Part shown: positions 7,759 through 15,906 of the stretch, piece after piece
Layout of the letters: the number at the start of each line of letters is the position of its first letter
Position numbering within the stretch: the stretch's first letter is position 1
NCBI GenBank assembly: GCA_910587295.1
Contig: CAJULP010000063.1
Coordinates: 1-41,756 of the forward strand
Reading direction: 5' to 3'
Length of the DNA stretch: 41,756 nt
Origin: an uncultured Lachnospiraceae bacterium
Lineage (GTDB): Bacteria > Bacillota > Clostridia > Lachnospirales > Lachnospiraceae
Program-made: the position numbers and the translations under genes
Notes under the pieces: model-generated
Database searches by the model: none
Told to the model about the DNA's origin: nothing
Seen by the model: only the letters and a program-made list of their open reading frames with translations

Positions 7759-9346
7759 CGACCAGCCCAACGTAGTATCTGCCCTCAAAGCAGGAATCTG
7801 CTGGGAAACATTGGGGATCACGCAGGTTTTTACCGCCCTGAATGCCCCCCAGGCCAAAGAGATCATCCAAAACCATCCTATTGATATTCTGGTAACCGAC
7901 ATTGAAATGCCTGTGGAAAACGGTCTGTCCCTGCTGCGCTGGTGCCGTCAAAACAATTATGATTTCGAGTGTATTTTTCTTACCTCCCATGCGGATTTTT
8001 TCTATGTACAGGAAGCCCTCCAGCTTGGCAGCGCCGACTATATCCTGCAGCCGGTCCGCTACGAAGATATGGAAAAGCTCCTTGCAAAAACGATCCAAAA
8101 GATCCGGGCTCGTCAAACGGAACAAACCTGGTCTACCTATGGCAAAGCAGTGTATTCCCAGAAGCCGGCTTTCCTGAAAAGTGTGCTCCACGAATGGTTT
8201 GAGGGAACGGAGGCCAATACGGCGGAAAAGCTGACTATCCTGCGGGAAATGGGTGTCTCCCTGACGCCGCGGACCGAAGTTTATTTATTCAGGATACAGA
8301 TTCTATCCTGGGTATCGGAACCCCTGCCCTTTTTCCAGTGGCCCCCTTTAGCGGAGGAAGCGGTCCGCACACATTTTTGCCGCCATCACTGTGAAGTCCT
8401 TTCCTATTGCCCGGACAGGCTCTCACTTCACGGCCTGATCTATAACACCGGAAAGGCTCTCATAACCTTTGACTTTTACCGCCTCCTTCTTGATGCGCTT
8501 TTGACACAGCTTGAAGCCAGGCTGGGCTGCCGTCTGGCACTTTATTCCGCACCTTCCTTCCCCCTGGAAAAGCTGTCCGAATGCGCCCTGCTGATCCGTA
8601 AGAAAGCGGCGGATAATGTCCTTTTACAGCCGGGGCTCTATCTTCATATGCCCCAGGATCCTTCTAATGCCGTCACTTATTGCCCTGCGCAGCTGCTGGA
8701 ATTTTTCAGGCTGCAGCTTATTGCCTGTAATACCGCAAAGATCCTGGAGCGTGCCAGAGAATATCTTCAGGAACTGGGCAAAAACAGCCTGCTTGATTAT
8801 GATACTTTACTTGCTTTTTGCAAGGATTTTGAGCAGACCGCCATCCAGGCCGCCGACTCCCTGGGTCTGGACATCCATTCTTTTCCCACCAGAACCGCTG
8901 ACGGTTCCATTGACAATCTCTCTCCCCTGACGCTGGATTCGACCCTTTTGTTTATACGGAAGATCACCGACTATTTTCAGGAGATGGCGGCGCAGTCAGA
9001 AGAACCGGAACGGACCGAGCGGAACTTCCGGCGCATTTCCAACTATGTCCACCAGAACCTGGACAAGCCCCTCAAATGTGCCGACATCGCCCGCACCGTT
9101 TTCCTTAGCCCTGACTACGTTACCAGGCTTTTCCAGCGGGAAAAGGGCCTTTCCCTGAAAGAGTATGTAACTATGGAAAAAATGAATGCCGCCAGGGAAC
9201 TGCTGCAGACCACCACGCTCCCGATCAGTGCGATCGCCATCCGGGTAGGCTACGATAACTTCTCCCATTTCAGCCAGGTCTACCGGCGCATTATGGGGAT
9301 TTCCCCTTCGGAGGAAAGAAGTTTCCGTCCATCCGAAGACGGCTGA
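7739..9346 (+). CDS. AraC-type response regulator (YesN family)
   Basis: 535 residues with an N-terminal receiver domain (1-120), a long linker of about 300 residues, and a C-terminal AraC/XylS DNA-binding domain (about 430-530: CADIARTVFLSPDYVTRLFQREKGLSLKEY, then ISAIAIRVGYDNFSHFSQVYRRIMGISPSE). Phospho-acceptor D54 and acidic D7-D8 are present. The lysine expected after the fifth strand is replaced by glutamine (Q104 in YILQPVRYED). AGGAGG lies 9 bases before the ATG. The gene overlaps the kinase gene by 20 bases, implying translational coupling. It most likely activates the importer operon at 9391-12927 in response to the cognate sugar. Confidence 0.92.
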   Translation: MTIMIVDDQPNVVSALKAGICWETLGITQVFTALNAPQAKEIIQNHPIDILVTDIEMPVENGLSLLRWCRQNNYDFECIFLTSHADFFYVQEALQLGSADYILQPVRYEDMEKLLAKTIQKIRARQTEQTWSTYGKAVYSQKPAFLKSVLHEWFEGTEANTAEKLTILREMGVSLTPRTEVYLFRIQILSWVSEPLPFFQWPPLAEEAVRTHFCRHHCEVLSYCPDRLSLHGLIYNTGKALITFDFYRLLLDALLTQLEARLGCRLALYSAPSFPLEKLSECALLIRKKAADNVLLQPGLYLHMPQDPSNAVTYCPAQLLEFFRLQLIACNTAKILERAREYLQELGKNSLLDYDTLLAFCKDFEQTAIQAADSLGLDIHSFPTRTADGSIDNLSPLTLDSTLLFIRKITDYFQEMAAQSEEPERTERNFRRISNYVHQNLDKPLKCADIARTVFLSPDYVTRLFQREKGLSLKEYVTMEKMNAARELLQTTTLPISAIAIRVGYDNFSHFSQVYRRIMGISPSEERSFRPSEDG

Positions 9347-9356
9347 ACGAAAGAAG

Positions 9357-9390
9357 CCGCCGCGCTAGCCACCAGCGCGGCGGTATCCTT
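9357..9390 (+). terminator. Intrinsic terminator between the regulator and the convergent solute-binding gene
   Basis: A GC-rich 10-bp stem, ccgccgcgct (9357-9366) with its complement (9374-9383), 7-base loop, followed by TATCCTTTTATTTT. The A-containing flank on the other side gives some T-richness on the minus strand too, so it may work in both directions for the convergent genes. Confidence 0.85.
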
Positions 9391-10974
9391 TTATTTTGTA
9401 CTCATGAACTCACTGAACTGCTTCTGGTATTCCTCCACATACCGGTCCAGCCCCGCTTCCTTCAATTCCTCAAGCACTGCCGGGAAATCCTTCTCATAAT
9501 CACCCACTCCCCAGGCAATGGGCTTCACTTTCTCACTGACAATGGCAGCAATTTTTGCACTTTCCGCTGCCACCGGCGTCTCGTCGAAGGCAAATCCTAC
9601 TTTTTTGCTGTATATAGCGCCGTCGTCAAAATGGATAAAGGCGTCAACCTCCTGGGCATCAAACCGTTCCGTCGATATCTCATCATAATACAGGGTCTGG
9701 TGCATCCACGGATAAAAGAAAGCATCCTGGGTAAGGGTCTCCACAGAACCGTCTTCCCGGTACTGCCAATCCTGGCCCTCCACGCCGTATAAGCAGAGCA
9801 TATAGTTATCCTTTGATGCATACATCCAGTCAAAGAACCTTACCCAATCCCTGACCTTGTCCTGTTCCGGCTTTGTAAACATCCACGCACTGTTGGAATC
9901 CGACATCAGGAGATTGGGCAGCGTATCAATCTTCAGATACTGCACATCCGCCTCCTCAACGTTGTTTAGCACATGATCGTAGACCGCATAGGGATTCCCG
10001 TACTGCATCAGGCAGTTCCCGCTGTCCCAGGCCGCCGCGGCCGCAGTGGGGTCCGTCAGGTTTTCCGTGGTAAGGTAGCCGAGCTCAAACCATTCTTTTG
10101 CAATCGCACAGTAATTCTTAAAGTAATCCGATTCCAGCAGGCTGATCACCTCGTCACTGTCAGGCTTCGACTCATCTACCACGCAGACCGATATGGGGGT
10201 ATCCTTGATCAGTGCGCCGTCCGGGGCTGCCACTGAGATCAATCCCTTGAAAAGGTTGTCTGCGCCTTTCATGATCGTCATGTTCGGATATGCGGCATGT
10301 ACTTCCGCGATTGCCGCCATCAGGTCGTCATAGCTCTTAATCCGGTCAACATCCCAGCCCACCTGGTTTAAAATGTCATTCCGAATGGCAAAATTATCGT
10401 TCTGGGCACTGGACGGATAAGCTCCGCAGGGAATGGTCAGGATATCTCCCTTGTATTTTGCGCAGTCAAATCCACGCCCCATACGCGCTTCCTTATAGTT
10501 TGGCGCCAGTTCATCGAACATCGCCTCCTCAAAAGACGCTGTCAGCCCCTTATTGATATAGGCATAGCCCTCTGACACCGTAGACATAAAGGCAAACCCT
10601 TCCCCGGCAGCCGCCATCGTCATAATCTGGTCACCGCCGCCTCCCCAGGGAACTAAATCCACCTTCATATCAATGTTTGTGTCCGCTAAAACCTTGTCAT
10701 GAAATTCATTTTTGAAAAATTCCACATTGCGGGATCCCGCATCCCCATACATGACGATCCGGAGGGAAACCGGCTCTGTGCTGCCCTTGTCCGCTTCCTC
10801 CTGCGGTTTATTGGCCTGTTCATCCTCTCCTTCCTCCGTATCCGCAGAAGATGCACTCTCATCCCTGCTGTCGGAAGCCGGCTTCGTATTCTCCTGTTTT
10901 CCACATCCTCCCAACACGGTCACTGCCATTGCCGCACACAGCAATAACGCCATCCATCTTTTTTTGATTCCCAT
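9391..10974 (-). CDS. Carbohydrate ABC transporter substrate-binding lipoprotein (LplA/YtcQ-like)
   Basis: A 527-residue extracellular lipoprotein that captures sugar for the two permeases encoded upstream. The signal peptide MGIKKRWMALLLCAAMAVTV ends in the lipobox LGGC with C24 as the lipidated residue, followed by a Ser/Glu/Asp-rich linker (about 25-65). The rest fits a family 1 extracellular binding protein (RIVMYGDAGSRN; DWVRFFDWMYAS near 380). AAGGAG is 9 bases before the ATG. Last gene of the permease-permease-binder operon; its ATPase is not encoded here, as usual for this transporter class, which shares an MsmK-type ATPase. Confidence 0.9.
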   Translation of the reverse strand: MGIKKRWMALLLCAAMAVTVLGGCGKQENTKPASDSRDESASSADTEEGEDEQANKPQEEADKGSTEPVSLRIVMYGDAGSRNVEFFKNEFHDKVLADTNIDMKVDLVPWGGGGDQIMTMAAAGEGFAFMSTVSEGYAYINKGLTASFEEAMFDELAPNYKEARMGRGFDCAKYKGDILTIPCGAYPSSAQNDNFAIRNDILNQVGWDVDRIKSYDDLMAAIAEVHAAYPNMTIMKGADNLFKGLISVAAPDGALIKDTPISVCVVDESKPDSDEVISLLESDYFKNYCAIAKEWFELGYLTTENLTDPTAAAAAWDSGNCLMQYGNPYAVYDHVLNNVEEADVQYLKIDTLPNLLMSDSNSAWMFTKPEQDKVRDWVRFFDWMYASKDNYMLCLYGVEGQDWQYREDGSVETLTQDAFFYPWMHQTLYYDEISTERFDAQEVDAFIHFDDGAIYSKKVGFAFDETPVAAESAKIAAIVSEKVKPIAWGVGDYEKDFPAVLEELKEAGLDRYVEEYQKQFSEFMSTK

Positions 10975-11049
10975 AAATCATTTCTCCTTCCTACTTTCCT
11001 TCTATGTATGTTTAACCGTACCGAAATGGTGCGGACAACATCTGTACCA

Positions 11050-11943
11050 TTATCCCTTAATGCCTCCCACATTGATCCCTTTGACAAAATATTTCAGCGC
11101 AAAAGGATACAAGATCACCAGCGGCAGTATGGCAAGCACCGCCACCGCCATCTTCGCCGTCTCCGCCGGAAGCGTGATATGATCAAAGTATGCCGACATC
11201 TCGCTGTTGTGGAGCAGCTGCTGCGCATTGGAAAGCATACTGTACAGTATCTTCTGCAGCGTCTGATATGCGCTGTCGGTGATCAGCCACTGGGGCAGGA
11301 AAAAATCGTTCCACAACCCAAAAATATTAAACAGCGACACGGTCAAAAGCCCTGCCCTTGCCAGCGGGATGGCAATATGCGTAAAAATCTTCCCGTGGGA
11401 TGCCCCGTCCAGACGGGCCGACTCGATCAATTCCTCCGGGATCTCCCGGAAACTCCCTCTCAAAATGAACATATGCCACACACTCATGCCGTAAGGGATA
11501 AACAGCGCCCAGATATTATTTTTTAATCCGTAATACTGTGTACACAGGATATACCAGGGTACCACCCCTCCCCCAAAGATTGAGGTAAACCATGCCATAA
11601 ATGACAACGGGCGGGCAAACCGGAACACTTCCTTTTTCTGGGACACGGCATAAGCAAACAAAGCGGTGACGGTCACCGAATAGAGTGTTCCCAGTGCAGT
11701 TACCGTAAGCGTTACCCCAAAGGCTTTCAGGAGCATTTTCCCCTTATTCCCCACCAGGAAAATATAGGTATCCAAAGATGGCTTCAAGGGCAGCATGTGG
11801 TAGCCAAATTCCTGCACATACTTCTCATCCGTAAAGGACACCGACAAGACCATGATCATCGGGAACAGGCACAGCAGGCTTAATACGGCGAGAGCCGCCT
11901 GGCAGACCCTGCTTTCCCTTTTTAGTTGTTGTTTTCCATTCAT
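11050..11943 (-). CDS. Carbohydrate ABC transporter permease (LplC/YtcP-like)
   Basis: Inner-membrane permease of about 297 residues with six predicted helices. The EAA loop that contacts the ATPase is clear: EELIESARLDGASHGKIFTHIAIPL. It ends with KYFVKGINVGGIKG, the typical ending of this subfamily. The ATG at 11943 is chosen over that at 11949 because AGGAGG, which overlaps the stop codon of the upstream permease gene, is only 2 bases from the first but 8 from the second. The substrate is probably an oligosaccharide, by association with the YesM/YesN pair and the glycosidase-like gene. Confidence 0.9.
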   Translation of the reverse strand: MNGKQQLKRESRVCQAALAVLSLLCLFPMIMVLSVSFTDEKYVQEFGYHMLPLKPSLDTYIFLVGNKGKMLLKAFGVTLTVTALGTLYSVTVTALFAYAVSQKKEVFRFARPLSFMAWFTSIFGGGVVPWYILCTQYYGLKNNIWALFIPYGMSVWHMFILRGSFREIPEELIESARLDGASHGKIFTHIAIPLARAGLLTVSLFNIFGLWNDFFLPQWLITDSAYQTLQKILYSMLSNAQQLLHNSEMSAYFDHITLPAETAKMAVAVLAILPLVILYPFALKYFVKGINVGGIKG

Positions 11944-11955
11944 TCCCATCCCCTC

Positions 11956-12927
11956 CTAGAAAAGTGCGTAATCCGGATCTATTTTTTTTGCCAGCAGATT
12001 CGCACCCAGCACCAGTACAAATCCAAAAATGGACTGGTAGAAACTCACTGCCGAAGCAATTCCAAATTGGCCGGCGCTGGTTGTCGTACGGTATATGTAA
12101 GTGGCAATGGTATCTGTCGATTCTAAGATCAGAGGGTTCATTTTCGTCATACCCATAATCTGCTCCAGACTTCCCCCCAGGATTCCGCCGATATCCAAAA
12201 GCAGAAGGATGGCAATAGTGGGCTTTAAAAGCGGCACCGTAATGCGCGTAATCCTCTGCCAGCGCCCTGCTCCGTCAATTTCCGCCGCCTCATACAGCCC
12301 GGGGTCAAAACCCGTCAGCGTGGCATAATAAATAATGCTTCCATACCCAAAGCTCTTCCAAAGCCCTGCAATGATCAGGATCGGCCACCAGTACCAGGCA
12401 TTCAGGCTCCACCCTATTGCTTCCCAGCCCAGCGACTGGATACACTGGTTGATGATGCCGCTCTTATCATTTAAAATCGTATCCGAGATTACACCTACCA
12501 CAATCCATGAGAGAAAATTGGGAAATATCATAATGGTCTGTGTCGCTTTCCGATAACGCTCGTTCCGGATCTCTCCAAGCATGACCGCCACAGCGACCTT
12601 CAGGACCGTTCCCAGAAAAATTCCGCCAAGATTAATGATCACCGTATTCCTGGTGGCCCGCCTAACGTATTTGATATTGTCAAAAAATATCTGAAAATTC
12701 CGAAGCCCCACAAACTCGCTGCCAAACAGGCCGCCGTCGTAGGAATAGTTCTCAAAAGCCATATAAATACCGGCCATGGGAAGATAGCTGAACAAGATCA
12801 GCGTTATGATACCCGGTATAGGAATCAGATAAAAGAACTTATTCCTTTTTATTTCTTCCCACAGGCTCCGCTTCCGAACTGTTCCTCCTGCCTGTACAAA
12901 ATGGCTATTTCTTTTCCATTTTGGCAT
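11956..12927 (-). CDS. Carbohydrate ABC transporter permease (LplB/YteP-like)
   Basis: First gene of the importer operon; about 323 residues. A basic N-terminal tail (PKWKRNSHFVQAGG, then RKRSLWEEIKRNKFF) precedes the first helix (YLIPIPGIITLILFSYLPMAGIYMAF). The EAA loop GLYEAAEIDGAGRWQRITRITVP is intact. The ATG at 12927 sits 9 bases from a GGGGG ribosome site, whereas the ATG at 12936 touches it. The region upstream has TATAAA-like -10 boxes but no good -35, which would fit a promoter needing an activator such as the AraC regulator; that is inference. Confidence 0.9.
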   Translation of the reverse strand: MPKWKRNSHFVQAGGTVRKRSLWEEIKRNKFFYLIPIPGIITLILFSYLPMAGIYMAFENYSYDGGLFGSEFVGLRNFQIFFDNIKYVRRATRNTVIINLGGIFLGTVLKVAVAVMLGEIRNERYRKATQTIMIFPNFLSWIVVGVISDTILNDKSGIINQCIQSLGWEAIGWSLNAWYWWPILIIAGLWKSFGYGSIIYYATLTGFDPGLYEAAEIDGAGRWQRITRITVPLLKPTIAILLLLDIGGILGGSLEQIMGMTKMNPLILESTDTIATYIYRTTTSAGQFGIASAVSFYQSIFGFVLVLGANLLAKKIDPDYALF

Positions 12928-13105
12928 TTTTTGCATCCCCCTTTGCTGTCATTATGCTTTCTTTTGTTCCTCATTGTTTTCCGTTTATATACATTTTATA
13001 CAAAACCCATCTTTCTATCTATCGTTTTTCATTGGACTTACTGTTCATTTTCCGCTGTGATTACAAAGGCAGGAATTTTCTGTCCAAAATCCGCTTTTCC
13101 ACTAT

Positions 13106-13324
13106 TCAAATAACGGACTCCGGGCTTTGCTGCGTCAAATGCTGCCTATTATGCACACCATCAAAAAACCTTGCAGAATCATTCTGCAAGGTTTTAACCG
13201 ATTGCCATTTTTTATCACTGTCTCTTCTCATATTATATAAATCAGAAAGATAAAAATACCTTTCCGCCACATCACGCACATTTTTCAGTCCATTATGGCG
13301 CAGCTCCCTGTAATCCTGTAAAAA
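13106..13324 (-). pseudogene. Open frame of 72 codons, possible gene remnant
   Basis: Between two stop codons the minus strand reads a protein-like sequence (LQDYRELRHNGLKNVRDVAE, then RYFYLSDLYNMRRDSDKKWQ). It has no ATG or ribosome site at its beginning, and the strong terminator at 13165-13195 lies inside it. It may be the tail of a decayed gene. I do not recognise the family. Confidence 0.25.
13165..13195 (-). terminator. Intrinsic terminator for the mntA-hepT transcript
   Basis: AAAACCTTGCAGAAT (13165-13179) pairs with 13181-13195 around one central base; in practice an 8- to 12-bp stem with a small loop. On the minus strand it is followed by six T. It is about 260 bases past the hepT stop. 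A-runs and T-runs on both sides could make it bidirectional. Confidence 0.75.
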
Positions 13325-13458
13325 TCATGGCCATGGATGCAAATATCTACAAGAAATGGAATAAAAGCGTTCCAGCAAACAGGCATTGATACACCTGCTG
13401 TTGGTAATCCTCCTGTAATATTACGTAAATGCCGTATTTTGATATGCTGCCTATTATG

Positions 13459-13809
13459 TCACTTTCCATTCCCTTTTAAAATTCTACTTATTTCTGTTTT
13501 CAATTCCGGGAAATCATGCTGTATGGTATCCCATGCTGACTGACAGTCCAAATTTGAATATTGATGTGCAAAAATATCCCTGATTCCACACCATTCTTTC
13601 CACGGAACTACTTTTTCCTGCATTCTCAATTCCTCTGATATTACTTTGCATAACTCCCCTATCTGTAAAATACACATACAGCAGGCATTTTGAAAAACCG
13701 AATTTCCCACAAAGTTATTGTAATCATTGTCAAACATATCACATGCTTCATCTAACTGCCTGCAATAGTCCAAAATCTTGTTAAGGATAATTACATCTTT
13801 ACTCTTCAT
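13459..13809 (-). CDS. hepT: HepT-type HEPN ribonuclease toxin
   Basis: 116-residue all-helical HEPN protein. The catalytic RNase motif RX4HXY is intact: R77-D-I-F-A-H82-Q-Y84. In characterised HepT/MntA systems the toxin cleaves RNA and the antitoxin blocks it by attaching AMP units to the tyrosine of this motif; here that residue would be Y84. The gene follows mntA with an 11-base overlap, the usual arrangement. The last codons run into one copy of the ATGCTGCCTATTATG direct repeat. An abortive-defence role is possible but not shown. Confidence 0.88.
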   Translation of the reverse strand: MKSKDVIILNKILDYCRQLDEACDMFDNDYNNFVGNSVFQNACCMCILQIGELCKVISEELRMQEKVVPWKEWCGIRDIFAHQYSNLDCQSAWDTIQHDFPELKTEISRILKGNGK

Positions 13810-14089
13810 ACAATAATATCTCCGTTCCGGCTATTTCTTTTCTGAAGTCATCCGCAATTCCCGCCGTGGTAACTAAATCAACCGAAAGATTCAGTGCCTC
13901 CTGAAACATCTGGCGCATTCCAGAGAGTTTAAGCAAAGACATCGGCCTGCCTTTTTCCACAAGAAAATCCACATCACTTTTCTCGCTTGCCGTGCCTTTT
14001 GCATAGGAGCCAAACAGATATAATCTTTTTACTCCATACGAATAAGCGATAGGAACAACTATCTTCTTGATTTCATTAATATCCGGCAT
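13799..14089 (-). CDS. mntA: MntA-type nucleotidyltransferase antitoxin
   Basis: 96-residue minimal nucleotidyltransferase. The signature GSX10DXD is complete: G27-S28 in LYLFGSYAKG and D39-V-D41 in SEKSDVDFLV, so it should bind Mg-ATP and AMPylate its partner HepT. GGAGGTG lies 9 bases upstream of the ATG. It is the first gene of a two-gene operon with hepT; the overlap suggests coupled translation. Confidence 0.9.
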   Translation of the reverse strand: MPDINEIKKIVVPIAYSYGVKRLYLFGSYAKGTASEKSDVDFLVEKGRPMSLLKLSGMRQMFQEALNLSVDLVTTAGIADDFRKEIAGTEILLYEE

Positions 14090-14427
14090 ATCAAATCACC
14101 TCCATAACTTAGTGTGGAAGAAATAAAAATAACGGGGATATTCCCCGCCGCTCGGTAGACCAAGGTCTTTCGACCAGCCCAATCAGTTCTATGCCACTGG
14201 CTTATTTATATGTTAATATTAACGGAAATATGCTTTATTGTCAATGTTTCTCAGAAAAATATTCCGACTTTTTTCTTGTCCACTTGCCCCCGGCCAAAAC
14301 AGAGTTAAGATACGACACTTTCAGCTCATCGTTCATGATTCATATCCCGTCCTCGGTGAAATACACCTCAATCTCCATCCGTTTTACCCATACACCATTG
14401 GGCGAACCCTACACTATTTATAAAAGG
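14090..14427. other. Intergenic region with hairpins and decayed coding fragments
   Basis: 338 bases. It contains a CGGGG/CCCCG hairpin (14133-14147) close to mntA. On the minus strand two adjacent short frames look protein-like: 14340-14405 (PNGVWVKRMEIEVYFTEDGI, then stop) and 14241-14336 (31 codons from an ATG: MNDELKVSYLNSVLAGGKW, then RKKSEYF). They are too short to be secure genes and may be pieces of a degraded mobile-element or enzyme gene. I cannot name the family. Confidence 0.35.
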
Positions 14428-15765
14428 TTAAAATTTTCTCAGTTTCAAATACCAGATCAAACCGAATAATATCGTTTCTTTTTCTTCCGGTATAAATTTT
14501 ATAGATTTCAAGCCCTTTATCGCCAATTCAAAATACCTGTTCATTTCATGTTCTGCATATGCCAAAGCACCCGACTTAGAAAACAAATCTCTAATTGCTT
14601 TTACATCCTCATAAGTTAAATTTTCTTTTCCGTAATACCGAAGAAGATCACTAAAATATTCTTTCTGATTCCGTATGTATGCATATAATAACGTTTGCTT
14701 AAACTCTGTTATATCAGAGCCAACATTCTTCCCTATATTATCTTCATCTGCGTAGATTCCAAGTATGTCATCTTTTATTTGAAATGCTATTCCCAGACTC
14801 TCTGCAAAACATTCCATTTTTTTAATATTCTCATTTTCACCACCGGCTAAAATCATGCCCAGGCATAAGGGGCCTATCACCGTATACCACGCTGTTTTCA
14901 AACGATATATTTCCGTTATGGAATCCACTAAATCATCTTCATTTGAACAGAAATTCTGCTCTTCAAAGGGTAAAATCACATCAATGATTTCGCCTTGAAT
15001 CGTGTTTATGATTACTTGATTAAAATATCGTAACAAAGTTCCAAGGTTATCTGATCTGTTATATGCTTCTGCCACCTTTTGATTTGCATAGCACATACCA
15101 AGGCCACCCGCACAAATGGCCATTGAATTAGCCACATCATAAGCATCTCCTTTTATCTCTATCCCCTTAGCTTCCCAGTCATTCATATAGTGAACCGGAA
15201 TGGTTGGCTGGTTTCTCCTTAAACTTGCATGATCAATAATATCATCATTGATCAAAATCGCTGTCTGATAGATTTCAAAAGCCAGTGCCAATTCATCACT
15301 ATACTCTATATCGCTTCTCAAAATACTATATCCCAGATTTACCAACGCACCGCGAATAAATTTCCCATGACAATTCATTCTTGTAAATTCTGATATATTT
15401 TCAGAAATATGCTTTTCCGTCTGATCGCATATCTCTCGATTAAAATTTTGCATTTTTCTATATAAACGTTCTCTTGAATTTTTGAAAAAGATCATAAAAG
15501 AAAACAACTGATAGCTTTGTAACATTACTTCCAAATCTTCATCCATATTTACCTGAAACACATAGTTTCCTCCATGCTCCAGCACTTTTTTGTCATTCTG
15601 TAATATGGAATAAAAATCTTCCATAGTTGCAATTCGATAGAGAAAATCCGATTGGTTTACTTTATCATCAAACCCTTTAACATTTGAATCAAATAAAAAT
15701 GTTATTTCTTGATAGTCCTCTAATGACCCATCACTTTCTCTCACATCAATTTTTTTCGTATGCAT
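14428..15765 (-). CDS. Polyprenyl (isoprenyl diphosphate) synthase with a long N-terminal extension
   Basis: Residues 115-445 are a trans-isoprenyl diphosphate synthase, which condenses isopentenyl diphosphate with an allylic primer. Both Mg-binding aspartate motifs are present: DDIID at 174-178 followed by LRRNQPT, and FQIKDD at 328-333 followed by IGKNVGSD. GKFIRG at 134-139 corresponds to the family's substrate-binding GK..R. The usual enzyme is about 300 residues; here an extra segment of about 115 residues (Asp/Phe-rich, FLYRIATMEDFYSI, NYVFQVNMDEDLEVML) has no match I recognise. The gene is AT-rich compared with its neighbours and stands alone with a strong promoter, which suggests horizontal acquisition. 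Product chain length and pathway are unknown. AGAGAGGT is 7 bases upstream of the ATG. Confidence 0.85.
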   Translation of the reverse strand: MHTKKIDVRESDGSLEDYQEITFLFDSNVKGFDDKVNQSDFLYRIATMEDFYSILQNDKKVLEHGGNYVFQVNMDEDLEVMLQSYQLFSFMIFFKNSRERLYRKMQNFNREICDQTEKHISENISEFTRMNCHGKFIRGALVNLGYSILRSDIEYSDELALAFEIYQTAILINDDIIDHASLRRNQPTIPVHYMNDWEAKGIEIKGDAYDVANSMAICAGGLGMCYANQKVAEAYNRSDNLGTLLRYFNQVIINTIQGEIIDVILPFEEQNFCSNEDDLVDSITEIYRLKTAWYTVIGPLCLGMILAGGENENIKKMECFAESLGIAFQIKDDILGIYADEDNIGKNVGSDITEFKQTLLYAYIRNQKEYFSDLLRYYGKENLTYEDVKAIRDLFSKSGALAYAEHEMNRYFELAIKGLKSIKFIPEEKETILFGLIWYLKLRKF

Positions 15766-15802
15766 TTAGGTACCTCTCTATTCGTAAATAAAACACCTAC
15801 CG

Positions 15803-15830
15803 ATTATACCATGATGTCATCCCATGTCAA
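15803..15830 (-). promoter_or_regulatory. Strong sigma-A promoter of the polyprenyl synthase gene
   Basis: On the minus strand TTGACA (15825-15830), a 16-base spacer and TATAAT (15803-15808). Both hexamers are perfect consensus, and they lie 38-65 bases before the start codon. Confidence 0.8.
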
Positions 15831-15862
15831 AGAATCCGGATCTTGCAGGAATAACAGAAAAA

Positions 15863-15882
15863 GCGCTGCCCCAAAGCAGCGC
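15863..15882 (-). terminator. Intrinsic terminator of the secreted-protein gene
   Basis: A 7-bp GC stem (gcgctgc, 15863-15869, with 15876-15882), 6-base loop, followed on the minus strand by five T. It lies 25 bases past the stop codon of the secreted protein gene. Confidence 0.85.
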
Positions 15883-15906
15883 CTAAAGTCTCTTTACAAT
15901 CTTCTT

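Larger units (their letters stand above)
12937..13458. other. Intergenic stretch between importer operon and toxin-antitoxin pair
   Basis: About 520 bases without a secure gene. It contains the promoter side of the importer operon, a clear minus-strand terminator (13165-13195), a 15-base direct repeat (13139-13153 and 13444-13458, ATGCTGCCTATTATG), and a protein-like minus-strand open frame (13106-13324) that is likely a gene remnant. Confidence 0.5.

Noticed and set aside
9391..12927. Sugar importer ATPase gene in the operon
   Set aside because: None is present; transporters of this class usually share one ATPase encoded elsewhere, so absence is not evidence of a broken operon.
14191..14469. 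92-codon plus-strand open frame
   Set aside because: No ribosome site, and it overlaps the end of the polyprenyl synthase gene on the other strand. The minus strand gives more protein-like fragments in this region.
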